NCBI GenBank assembly: GCA_041690495.1
Contig: JAWLHE010000004.1
Location: 186,001 to 250,000, forward strand
Source: DATAAP01 sp041690495
GTDB taxonomy: Bacteria > Pseudomonadota > Alphaproteobacteria > CACIAM-22H2
Length of the DNA stretch: 64,000 bases
Reading direction: 5' to 3'
Made by a program: the position numbers and the translations under genes. This document shows positions 8,123 through 15,917 of the stretch, piece by piece; within the stretch, counting starts at the first letter, position 1; every line of letters begins with the position of its first letter. The notes beneath the pieces were generated by a model. That model saw only the letters and a program-made list of their open reading frames with translations, was not told the DNA's origin and made no database searches.

Positions 8123-8248
8123 TCAGCCGGCCTGCTCCTGCGGCTGCTCGATCGTCACCTCGGGCAGCGGCTTCTGAACGGTGACCTGCGGCACCGGCTG
8201 GTGCACGTCACCTGCATCAGGCGGGTCGCCGACGGCAGATCGGGTCAT
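8123..8248 (-). pseudogene. Short Pro/Val/Gln-repeat frame, probable relic
   Basis: A 41-codon frame starting MTRSAVGDPPDAG ends in a repeated PQVTVQKP-LPEVTIEQPQ pattern. Similar VTVQQP repeats occur at the C-terminus of PRC-barrel and DUF680-like proteins of related bacteria, from memory. No N-terminal domain or signal peptide remains, so this looks like the surviving tail of a longer gene. It lies between tRNA-Gln and its terminator. It could also be a chance frame. Confidence 0.3.
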
Positions 8249-8274
8249 CGCGGCATGCACGAGAGGAGAGGTGC

Positions 8275-8348
8275 TGGTTGGGGCGCCTGGATTCGAACCA
8301 GGGGTCACGGAATCAAAATCCGTTGCCTTACCACTTGGCCACGCCCCA
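8275..8348 (-). tRNA. tRNA-Gln (anticodon UUG)
   Basis: On the minus strand the sequence folds as a tRNA: acceptor TGGGGCG pairs with CGCCCCA, the anticodon arm ACGGA-TTTTGAT-TCCGT carries TTG, and the T arm is CCTGG-TTCGAAT-CCAGG. The discriminator A and an encoded CCA end complete 74 nucleotides. No integrase or att duplication is visible beside it. Confidence 0.97.
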
Positions 8349-8419
8349 GCACCGATACGGGCGCGAACATAAGCGGAAAGCCCTGACCGCCGCAACCGAG
8401 ACCACCCGGAGTCGAGAGG

Positions 8420-9385
8420 CTACGCCGCCTCCGCCGCGTTGCGCACGAACCAGTCATAGGCCCGTTCCATACCCTCGCGGAACGGCGTCTTTGCCGTCCA
8501 GCCGAGCGCCGTGAGGCGGCTGACGTCCATCAGCTTGCGCGGCATGCCGTCGGGGCGTGCGGCATTGTGGACGAACCGGCCGCGATACCCGACCACGTCG
8601 GCGATCGCCGCGGCGAGTTCGTTGATCGTCATGTCGGTGCCGGTGCCGACATTGATCGTCTCCTCCTGCGCGTAGCGTTCCATCAGGAAGACAAGCGCAT
8701 CGGCAAGATCGTCGACATAAAGGAATTCGCGCCGCGGCTTGCCTGTCCCCCAGATCTCGACCGAGGGTGCTCGCGCCTTCTTGGCGCGGTGAATCTTGAC
8801 CAGCAGCGCACCGACCACATGGCTCTGCTCGAGGTCGTAGTTGTCGCCCGGCCCGAACAGGTTGGTCGGCATGGCCGAAATGAAATCGCAGCCGTGCTGG
8901 CGGCGATAGGCCTGGCAAAGCTTAAGCCCGGCAATCTTGGCGATCGCATACCACTCGTTGGTCGGCTCGAGCGGTCCGGTCAGCAGCGCATCCTCGCGCA
9001 TCGGCTGCGCCGCATCACGCGGATAGATGCAGGACGAGCCGAGGAACAGCAGCTTCTTCACCCCGGCGCGGTATGCCGCGTGGATGACGTTGGTCTCGAT
9101 GGCGAGGTTCTCGTAGAGGAACTCCGCCGGCCGCGTGTTGTTGGCGTGGATGCCGCCGACTTTCGCCGCCGCGAGGAAGACCGCATCGGGCCTGCTTGTC
9201 GCGAGCCACTCCTCGGTCTCTTTCTGCCTGGTCAGGTCCACCACCTCGCGTCCGGCCGTGATGACCTCGCAGTCGGCCGAGGCGAGCCGTCGCACGATCG
9301 CCGAGCCGGCCATGCCCCGATGCCCGGCCACCCAGACGCGCTTGCCGGCAAGCGGAAATGCCCGGTCCTTATCCGCGGCGGCCAT
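8420..9385 (-). CDS. fcl: GDP-L-fucose synthase
   Basis: Bifunctional 3,5-epimerase/4-reductase that turns GDP-4-keto-6-deoxymannose into GDP-L-fucose with NADPH. The 321-residue protein has the nucleotide motif GHRGMAG at 21-27, Ser117/Ser118 in LGSSCIYP, the catalytic pair Tyr146 and Lys150 in WYAIAK, and the family segment MPTNLFGPGDNYD. It lies directly downstream of gmd, overlapping it by 17 bp, so the two pathway steps are co-translated. The product would feed a surface polysaccharide or glycan, but no glycosyltransferase or polymer export genes are nearby. Confidence 0.95.
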   Translation of the reverse strand: MAAADKDRAFPLAGKRVWVAGHRGMAGSAIVRRLASADCEVITAGREVVDLTRQKETEEWLATSRPDAVFLAAAKVGGIHANNTRPAEFLYENLAIETNVIHAAYRAGVKKLLFLGSSCIYPRDAAQPMREDALLTGPLEPTNEWYAIAKIAGLKLCQAYRRQHGCDFISAMPTNLFGPGDNYDLEQSHVVGALLVKIHRAKKARAPSVEIWGTGKPRREFLYVDDLADALVFLMERYAQEETINVGTGTDMTINELAAAIADVVGYRGRFVHNAARPDGMPRKLMDVSRLTALGWTAKTPFREGMERAYDWFVRNAAEAA

Positions 9386-10439
9386 ACAGATCGTGCTCCC
9401 GCTTCACCTGCTTGCGGTCGGAATGCACCATCTCCCGCACCAGGTCGCCGAAGCCGGTCTTGTGCTTCCAGGCGAGCTGCTGATGCGCCTTGCGCGGGTC
9501 GCCGAGGAGCAGGTCGACCTCGGTCGGCCGGAAATAGCGCGGATCGACCTCGACCAGCACATCGCCGGTCTTGGCATCAAATCCCTTTTCGTCGACGCCC
9601 TTGCCGCGCCATTCGATGCGCCGGCCGATGCACTGGAAGGCGAGCTCGGTGAATTCGCGCACCGAATGCGTCTCGCCTGTCGCGAGCACATAGTCGCCCG
9701 GCTCGTCCTTCTGCAGGATGCTCCACATTCCTTCGACATAATCGCGCGCATGCCCCCAGTCGCGCGAGGCGTCGAGATTGCCGAGATAGAGGCGCTGCTG
9801 CAGGCCCAGCTCGATCGCGGCGACCGCGCGCGTGATCTTGCGCGTCACGAAGGTTTCGCCGCGCGTCGGGCCCTCGTGATTGAACAGGATCCCGTTCGAC
9901 GCGTGCATGCCGTACGCCTCGCGGTAATTGACGACGATCCAGTAGGCGTAAAGCTTGGCGGCAGCATAGGGGCTGCGCGGGCGGAATGGTGTCGTCTCGC
10001 GCTGCGGGGTCTCCTGCACCATGCCGTAAAGTTCCGACGTCGATGCCTGATAGAAGCGAACGCGCTCGCCGATCTTGAGGATCCGGATCGCCTCGAGCAG
10101 GCGCAGCGTGCCCAGGCCGTCGGCATTGGCGGTGTATTCCGGCGTCTCGAAGCTGACCTGCACATGGCTCTGCGCCGCGAGATTGTAGATCTCGGTCGGC
10201 TGCGTCTCCTGCACCAGGCGGATGAGGTTGGTCGCGTCCGTCATGTCGCCGTAATGCATGAAGAAGCGCACGCCCTGTTCGTGCGGATCGGCGTAGAGAT
10301 GATCGACGCGGCCCGTGTTGAAGGACGACGAGCGGCGCTTCACACCATGAACGACGTAGCCCTTGTTGAGCAGGAACTCGGCGAGATAGGCACCGTCCTG
10401 ACCGGTGATGCCGGTGATGAGCGCCACGGGCTGCGACAT
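9369..10439 (-). CDS. gmd: GDP-mannose 4,6-dehydratase
   Basis: First step of GDP-L-fucose synthesis: GDP-D-mannose to GDP-4-keto-6-deoxymannose, NADP-dependent. The start MSQPVALITGITGQDGAYL puts the GxxGxxG motif at residues 10-16; a longer frame upstream has no family support. The protein has 356 residues, usual for Gmd, with STSELYG, the catalytic SPYAAAKLYA segment (Tyr and Lys), NHEGPTRGETFVTRKI and RDWGHARDYVE. Its 3' end overlaps the start of fcl. Confidence 0.96.
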   Translation of the reverse strand: MSQPVALITGITGQDGAYLAEFLLNKGYVVHGVKRRSSSFNTGRVDHLYADPHEQGVRFFMHYGDMTDATNLIRLVQETQPTEIYNLAAQSHVQVSFETPEYTANADGLGTLRLLEAIRILKIGERVRFYQASTSELYGMVQETPQRETTPFRPRSPYAAAKLYAYWIVVNYREAYGMHASNGILFNHEGPTRGETFVTRKITRAVAAIELGLQQRLYLGNLDASRDWGHARDYVEGMWSILQKDEPGDYVLATGETHSVREFTELAFQCIGRRIEWRGKGVDEKGFDAKTGDVLVEVDPRYFRPTEVDLLLGDPRKAHQQLAWKHKTGFGDLVREMVHSDRKQVKREHDLYGRRG

Positions 10440-10519
10440 GAGCGACTCTCGTAATGAGCGAGGGTAGCGGAAGCGTTTACCATCCGGGTCCGGTAGGCAC
10501 AACGGCCAACCGGGGCAAC

Positions 10520-11452
10520 CTATTCGATGGGGCCATGAAGTTCGTCGTCCGCGGCAAGGCGGGTCGGCAGGAGCCACCATTCCGGCCGGCGTCCGGATAT
10601 CCATTGCCCGGCAGCGCGGGCCTGGAGCTCATCAGCGTAGAGGCCGAAGCAGGTGGCGCCGCTGCCCGACATCCGCGCCAGCAGGCAACCCGGGCTGGAT
10701 GCAAGGGCATCGAGGGTCTCGCCGACGGCCGGCACGAGACCGAGCGCGGCCTGCGTCAGGTCGTTGCGGCGCGCACGGAGCAGTTCGGCCAGTTCGGCGG
10801 CATCGCGCGGCGCATCGGCGAAGCGCGACGGCTCCGAGAATGCGCCCGCGCGCGCCGCGAAAACCGCAGGCGTCGCGAGCGGCACGCGCGGGTTGGCGAG
10901 CAGCAGGCCGCAGGCGGGCAGCTTCGGCGCGGGATCGAGCCGCTCGCCGATACCGCCGAGGAAGGCCGCACGCTGCTTCAGGCATACCGGAACGTCGGCG
11001 CCCAGCGAGCGCGCGATCTCGAGCAGCGGCACGTCGCGCGGATCGATAGACCACAGCCGGCACAGCAGGCGCAGGGTTGCCGCCGCGTCCGCCGAGCCGC
11101 CGCCGAGGCCCGATGCAACCGGCAGGTTCTTGGCGAGGGTTAATGAGGCACCGCGCCCGACCCGCACGGCGTCGGCAAGCGATCGCGCCGCGCGCAGGAC
11201 GAGGTTATCGGCTTCCGCCTCGAGCGGGCGCGCGAACGGCCCGTCGAGCCGCAAGCTCACATCGTCCGCCGGCTCCGCCGTCAGCACATCGCCTTCGGTC
11301 GCGAACGCAACGAGGCTGTCGAGCAGGTGGTAGCCATCCGCCTGCCGGCCGATCACGTGCAGGTAGAGATTGAGCTTTGCCGGCGCCGGCTCGATCAGCG
11401 CAGCGGCACCGCCGCTCTCAGCGGCCCGGTGTCGATGTGCTGCTGGCGGCAA
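10520..11452 (-). CDS. ispE: 4-diphosphocytidyl-2-C-methyl-D-erythritol kinase
   Basis: GHMP kinase of the MEP isoprenoid pathway, phosphorylating CDP-methylerythritol at the 2-OH. Seen: PAPAKLNLYLHV near residue 22, DGYHLLDSL, the ATP-binding loop LPVASGLGGGSADAAATL near residue 110, and the C-terminal ARMSGSGATCFGLY. The only good in-frame start is TTG at 11452, inside the 3' end of the TPR gene, giving 310 residues and a 35-bp overlap, which suggests translational coupling and possibly low output. A CTG just before IEPAPAK is an unlikely alternative. Confidence 0.93.
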   Translation of the reverse strand: MPPAAHRHRAAESGGAAALIEPAPAKLNLYLHVIGRQADGYHLLDSLVAFATEGDVLTAEPADDVSLRLDGPFARPLEAEADNLVLRAARSLADAVRVGRGASLTLAKNLPVASGLGGGSADAAATLRLLCRLWSIDPRDVPLLEIARSLGADVPVCLKQRAAFLGGIGERLDPAPKLPACGLLLANPRVPLATPAVFAARAGAFSEPSRFADAPRDAAELAELLRARRNDLTQAALGLVPAVGETLDALASSPGCLLARMSGSGATCFGLYADELQARAAGQWISGRRPEWWLLPTRLAADDELHGPIE

Positions 11453-13175
11453 GACCGCGCTCTAGCTTGCGCTCGACTTCGGCGCGGATGTCGGGCTCCG
11501 GCTTGTTGCGCAGCGAGCGCTGCCACTGGAAGCGTGCCTCGGCGATGCGGCCGACGCGCCAGTAGGCGTCGCCGAGATGGTCGAGCAGCACCGGATCCTC
11601 GGGCATGAGCTCGACCGCGCGCTCCAGCAGCGGCACTGCGTCCTCGTACCGGCCCAGCCGGAACAGGACCCAGCCAAGGCTGTCGATGATATGGCCGCTG
11701 TTGGGGCGGAGCTGCACCGCGCGCTCGAGCATCTGCAGCGCACGGTCGTAATTCAGCCCCTGCTCGACCCAGGAATAGGCAAGATAGTTGAGGACGTCCG
11801 GCTGCTCCGGTTGCAACTCGAGAGCGCGCAGGAAATCCGCCTCCGCACGCGCCCACTGCTTCGAGCGCTCGTGCGAGATGCCGCGCGCATAGAACAGCGC
11901 CCAGTGGCGCGGCTCGACCGACGGCAGCCGCGCGATCGCGCGGTCGTAGGCATCCGCCGCCTCCCCGAAACGCTGCTGGATGCGCAGGAGCTGACCCAGT
12001 GCCACCACCGCCTCGACGCGATCGGGCCGCTCCGCGCTCAGCTCCCGCAGCTCGCCGATCGCCTCGTCGGTCCGCCCCATCGACTGGAAATTCTCGGCCA
12101 CGCGCAGCCGCGCCGAGTAGGACAGCGGCGAATCCTTCGGAATGCGCGCGAACAGCGCGTTCGAATCGGCGTGGCGACCGGCGGTGTCGAGAATATCGGC
12201 GACGAGCAGAAGTCCGGCCGGCTTGTCAGGATCGAGCGCCAGCGCAAGACGGCCGTAGACCAGTCCCAGCTGTCCGCCGCTTTCCTGGCGCAGCGCGCCC
12301 GCAACGTTGAACAGAGCCTCGGCGAGGCCGTCGAGCGGTGTCGCCACGACCGGCACCGGCGGCGGGCCGGCCGCATCGGCCCGCGCCATCGCCGCAGTGA
12401 GCATGATCGAATCCGGAAACTGTCCGGCAAAGCGGGCGTAGATCTCGCGCGCTGCATCCCGCTGTCCGCTGCGCTCGAGGAAATTGCCTGCGCTCTCGAC
12501 CAGCCGGACCGACGGCCCGTTCTCCAGCGCGAGCGCGGCGCGATAATGCTTCTCCGCATCCTCGTTGCGGCCCGCGACGTCGCTTATCAATGCCGCATGA
12601 TATTCCTGGAGCGGCCTGAAGCCCTCGATCTGCCCCAGCGAACGCAGCGTCTCGAAGCTCGACAGCGGCTGCGATTGCGCGAGCTGCAGCCATGCGCGCA
12701 TCAATGGCAGGACGACGCGATTGGCGCCGGCCAGCGGCAGGCCTTCGAGCCGCTTGTCGGCGGCGGCGAAGTTGCCGGCACGCGCGTCGGCGACGGCGAG
12801 CGTCACGTTTGCCTGCGCGTTGGTGGCATTCTGCTGGACGATGCGCCGTGCGATCGCGACCGCGTCGTCGAAGCGGCCGTCCGCCAGCAGCAGCACGTGC
12901 GCACGGCTCAGAACCTCGAAATTGTCCGGATCCTTCTGCAGGACGTCGACGATGTAGCGCGCCGCGTTGGTCAGGTCGCGCTGACGCTCGGCATGGCGGC
13001 CGGCCAGGTAACTGCCGACCGCCGATTTGCCGATCGGCGCGTCGCCGTCCGCACTCGCCGCCGCTTCCGGCCCGTTGGACGCGGCGCAGCTCGTCAGCCC
13101 GATGCCCAACGCCATGCCCAGCACAGCCACGCGCACGCGCCCGTCGCTCCTGAATGTCCGCCGCCAATCGTACAT
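11418..13175 (-). CDS. Tetratricopeptide-repeat lipoprotein
   Basis: A 585-residue lipoprotein made almost wholly of TPR repeats, probably an envelope scaffold. The start MYDWRRTFRSDG places the lipobox LTSC with Cys30 after a hydrophobic stretch, and GAGG lies upstream; a longer frame from 13268 would bury the signal. TPR helices run from about residue 65 to 570, with clear canonical units near the end (WALFYARGISHERSKQW, PDVLNYLAYSWVEQGLNYDRAL, GHIIDSLGWVLFRLGRYEDAV, PVLLDHLGDAYWRVGR). It is followed by ispE in an overlapping arrangement also seen in related bacteria. Partners are unknown. Confidence 0.85.
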   Translation of the reverse strand: MYDWRRTFRSDGRVRVAVLGMALGIGLTSCAASNGPEAAASADGDAPIGKSAVGSYLAGRHAERQRDLTNAARYIVDVLQKDPDNFEVLSRAHVLLLADGRFDDAVAIARRIVQQNATNAQANVTLAVADARAGNFAAADKRLEGLPLAGANRVVLPLMRAWLQLAQSQPLSSFETLRSLGQIEGFRPLQEYHAALISDVAGRNEDAEKHYRAALALENGPSVRLVESAGNFLERSGQRDAAREIYARFAGQFPDSIMLTAAMARADAAGPPPVPVVATPLDGLAEALFNVAGALRQESGGQLGLVYGRLALALDPDKPAGLLLVADILDTAGRHADSNALFARIPKDSPLSYSARLRVAENFQSMGRTDEAIGELRELSAERPDRVEAVVALGQLLRIQQRFGEAADAYDRAIARLPSVEPRHWALFYARGISHERSKQWARAEADFLRALELQPEQPDVLNYLAYSWVEQGLNYDRALQMLERAVQLRPNSGHIIDSLGWVLFRLGRYEDAVPLLERAVELMPEDPVLLDHLGDAYWRVGRIAEARFQWQRSLRNKPEPDIRAEVERKLERGLAASSTSTPGR

Positions 13176-13268
13176 CAACTGCCTCAATGGCCGCCCCGTG
13201 CGGGCGGCGTTGCCGTCAACATAGCGCGACACGGTCCGCCCGCCTACTGCGAGGCGTCGCCGCACCAT

Positions 13269-14930
13269 TCACATATTCGGGTAGTTCGGCCCGCCACCAC
13301 CTTCGGGCACGACCCAGTTTATGTTCTGCAAGGGGTCCTTGATATCACAGGTTTTGCAGTGGACGCAGTTCTGCGCGTTGATCTGCAGGCGCGGATTGCG
13401 GCCGTCATCGTCGCGGACGATCTCGTAGACGCCGGCTGGGCAGTAGCGCTGCTCCGGCGCATCGTAGAGCGGCAGGTTGACGCTTACCGGAACCGCCGCA
13501 TCGTGCAGCTGCAGGTGCACGGGCTGATCCTCCTCGTGGTTGGTGTTCGAGATGAACACCGAAGACAGCCGGTCGAAGCTCAGCTTTCCATCCGGTTTCG
13601 GATATTCGATCCGCCGGCATTCCTGCGCACGCTTGAGCGTCTCGTGGTCGGCCTTGCGATGGTGCAGCGTCCACGGCGCGAGGAAGCCGAGACCAAGATC
13701 GTTGAGCCACATGTGCAGGCCGCCATGAAGCGTTCCGAGCCACAGGCCCCAGCGCAGCCCGGGCTTGACGTTACGGACCTTGTACAGGTCGCGATAGGCC
13801 CACGATTCGCGGAATGAAGCAGGATAGGCGGCCAGCTCGTCCCGGCCGGCGGCTCCGGCCTTGAGCGCAGCGAACGCCGCCTCCGCGGCGAGCATGCCCG
13901 TCTTCATCGCGTTGTGCGTACCCTTGATGCGCGGCACGTTGACGAAGCCCGCGCAATCGCCGATCAGCGCGCCGCCCGGAAAGACCAGCTTCGGGATCGA
14001 CTGCAGCCCGCCCTCGCTGATGGCGCGCGCGCCGTAGGAGATGCGCTCGCCGCCCTCGAGATAGCCGCGGATCGACGGGTGATGCTTGAAGCGCTGGAAT
14101 TCCTCGTACGGCGCCAGGTGCGGGTTCTCGTAGTCGAGATGGACGACGAAGCCGATCGCGACCTGATTGTCCTCGAGATGGTACATGAACGAGCCGCCAC
14201 CGGTCCTCCTGTCGAGCGGCCAGCCCTGGGTGTGCAGGACGAGGCCCGGCCGATGCTTGGCCGGATCGACGCGCCACAGCTCCTTCAGGCCGATCCCGAA
14301 CTTCTGAGGATCGACGCCGTCGCGCAGGCGGAATCGCTCGAACAGGGTCTTCGTCAGTGACCCACGCGCACCCTCGGCAAAGAAGGTGTACTTGGCATGC
14401 AGTTCCACCCCTTCGGTGTAGCTGGCCTTCTTCTCGCCGTTGCGCCCGATCCCCATGTCCCCGGTCGCCACTCCCCTGACGCTGCCGTCCTCATGATAGA
14501 GGAGCTCGGCCGCGGCGAAGCCGGGATAGATCTCCACGCCGAGCGCCTCGGCCTGCTGCGCCAGCCAGCGGCACAAATTGCCGAGGCTGATGATGTAATT
14601 TCCGTGGTTGCTCATCAGCCGCGGCAACAGCAAATTCGGCAGGGCAATGTGGTTGTGCTCGGTCAGGATGAGGAATCGGTCCTCGTTCACCGGCGTCTTC
14701 AGCGGCGCATCCTTGTCTTTCCAGTCGGGGATCAGCTCGCTGATCGCTGCCGGGTCGATCACGGCACCGGAAAGAATGTGTGCACCGACCTCGGAGCCCT
14801 TCTCGATGACGCACACGCTGACCTCGTGGCCGGATTCCTGCGCGAGCTGGCGCAGCCGGATCGCCGCGGCGAGTCCGGCGGGCCCCGCTCCGACGATCAC
14901 AACGTCATATTCCATTGTCTCGCGCGTCAT
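13269..14930 (-). CDS. Electron transfer flavoprotein-ubiquinone oxidoreductase
   Basis: Membrane-associated flavoprotein/iron-sulfur enzyme passing electrons from reduced ETF to ubiquinone during fatty-acid and amino-acid oxidation. The 553-residue protein has the FAD motif VVIVGAGPAGLAAAIRL near residue 9, ILSGAVIDP, the family segments LIGDCAGFVNVPRIKGTHNAMKTG (written here in part) and LGFLAPWTLHHRKADH, and the C-terminal 4Fe-4S cluster CVHCKTCDIKDP with a final VPEGGGGPNYPNM. GGGAG lies 8 bases before the ATG. It is divergent from the uracil-DNA glycosylase gene. etfAB are not in the window. Confidence 0.96.
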   Translation of the reverse strand: MTRETMEYDVVIVGAGPAGLAAAIRLRQLAQESGHEVSVCVIEKGSEVGAHILSGAVIDPAAISELIPDWKDKDAPLKTPVNEDRFLILTEHNHIALPNLLLPRLMSNHGNYIISLGNLCRWLAQQAEALGVEIYPGFAAAELLYHEDGSVRGVATGDMGIGRNGEKKASYTEGVELHAKYTFFAEGARGSLTKTLFERFRLRDGVDPQKFGIGLKELWRVDPAKHRPGLVLHTQGWPLDRRTGGGSFMYHLEDNQVAIGFVVHLDYENPHLAPYEEFQRFKHHPSIRGYLEGGERISYGARAISEGGLQSIPKLVFPGGALIGDCAGFVNVPRIKGTHNAMKTGMLAAEAAFAALKAGAAGRDELAAYPASFRESWAYRDLYKVRNVKPGLRWGLWLGTLHGGLHMWLNDLGLGFLAPWTLHHRKADHETLKRAQECRRIEYPKPDGKLSFDRLSSVFISNTNHEEDQPVHLQLHDAAVPVSVNLPLYDAPEQRYCPAGVYEIVRDDDGRNPRLQINAQNCVHCKTCDIKDPLQNINWVVPEGGGGPNYPNM

Positions 14931-15011
14931 TCATCGCTCCCTACTTCCGGCTGACCGGCTCATATACTCGACCGTCCACCCTACGTGCTAGGCTCTGTCG
15001 CAACCGTGACC

Positions 15012-15809
15012 ATGAACCGCGCCGAACAAGCAGCCGCACTCCGCTGGCTGGTCGAGATGGGAGCCGACGAAGCCATCGGCGCCGATCCCATTGACCGCCT
15101 TGCCGCCGCAGCCCGGCCGCCGCCCCCAACGCCGAAGGCCGCGGCGCCACGCCCTGCGCCGGCCGAGCCGGTCGCGCCTGCGGCGGCGCGGCTCCGCCCC
15201 AACCCGACAGCGCAGACCGCGGCGACGGCGGCGCGATCGGCGACGACCCTCGACGCGCTGCGGTCGGCGCTGGCGGGGTTCGAGGGCTGCGCGCTCAAGG
15301 CAACCGCGACCAACCTTGTCTTCGCCGACGGCAACCCGAAAGCCAGGATCATGCTGGTCGGCGAGGCGCCGGGCGCCGACGAGGACCGGATCGGCAGGCC
15401 GTTCGTCGGGGTGAGCGGTCAGCTTCTCGACCGCATGCTGGCATGCATCGGCCTCGACCGCAGCACCGTCTACATCGCCAATATCCTGCCATGGCGTCCG
15501 CCCGGGAACCGCTCCCCGACGGCCGCGGAGATTGCCATCTGCCTGCCGTTCATCGAGCGACAGATCGATCTGGTCGCCCCGGAGATATTGGTCCTGCTCG
15601 GCGGAACCGCCGCGAAAACCCTGCTCGCCACTAACGACGGCATCGTCAGGACGCGCGGCAAATGGTTCAGCTACTCCAGCCCCGACCTGACGGCGCCGAT
15701 CGCTGCACTGGCCACTTATCACCCGGCTTATTTATTGAGATCGCCTGCGCAGAAAAGAGATTCCTGGCGGGATTTATTGATGATCAAGAATAAACTTAAG
15801 AACAAGTAG
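15012..15809 (+). CDS. Family 4-type uracil-DNA glycosylase
   Basis: Base-excision repair enzyme removing uracil from DNA. The start MNRAEQAAALRWLVEMGADEAI is a usual N-terminus for alphaproteobacterial members; a Pro/Ala-rich linker follows to about residue 75. The catalytic domain has GEAPGADEDRIGRPFVG (motif 1), ILPWRPPGNRSPT, LVLLGGTAAKTLL and the motif HPAYLLR. Only three Cys are visible in the catalytic domain (GCALKA, LACIGLD, AICLPF), and the N-terminal CxxC of the classical 4Fe-4S cluster is not evident. The KRRIH insert of UdgX is absent. Confidence 0.88.
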   Translation: MNRAEQAAALRWLVEMGADEAIGADPIDRLAAAARPPPPTPKAAAPRPAPAEPVAPAAARLRPNPTAQTAATAARSATTLDALRSALAGFEGCALKATATNLVFADGNPKARIMLVGEAPGADEDRIGRPFVGVSGQLLDRMLACIGLDRSTVYIANILPWRPPGNRSPTAAEIAICLPFIERQIDLVAPEILVLLGGTAAKTLLATNDGIVRTRGKWFSYSSPDLTAPIAALATYHPAYLLRSPAQKRDSWRDLLMIKNKLKNK

Positions 15810-15917
15810 CGCCCGAGTATTTCCGGTGTAATTCCGGAACATTCATTCGCGTGGGTTTCTGAGAGCTGGGCAATTTATGCTTGCGCGGCCACGCTTTCGT
15901 CATTTATCAACACAGGC

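Noticed and set aside
8275..8348. tRNA-Gln as a prophage attachment site
   Set aside because: No integrase, no duplicated tRNA 3' end and no phage genes were found near it.
11577..13817. 746-codon plus-strand open frame opposite the TPR lipoprotein and ETF-QO genes
   Set aside because: It spans two clear minus-strand genes and shows only antisense composition.
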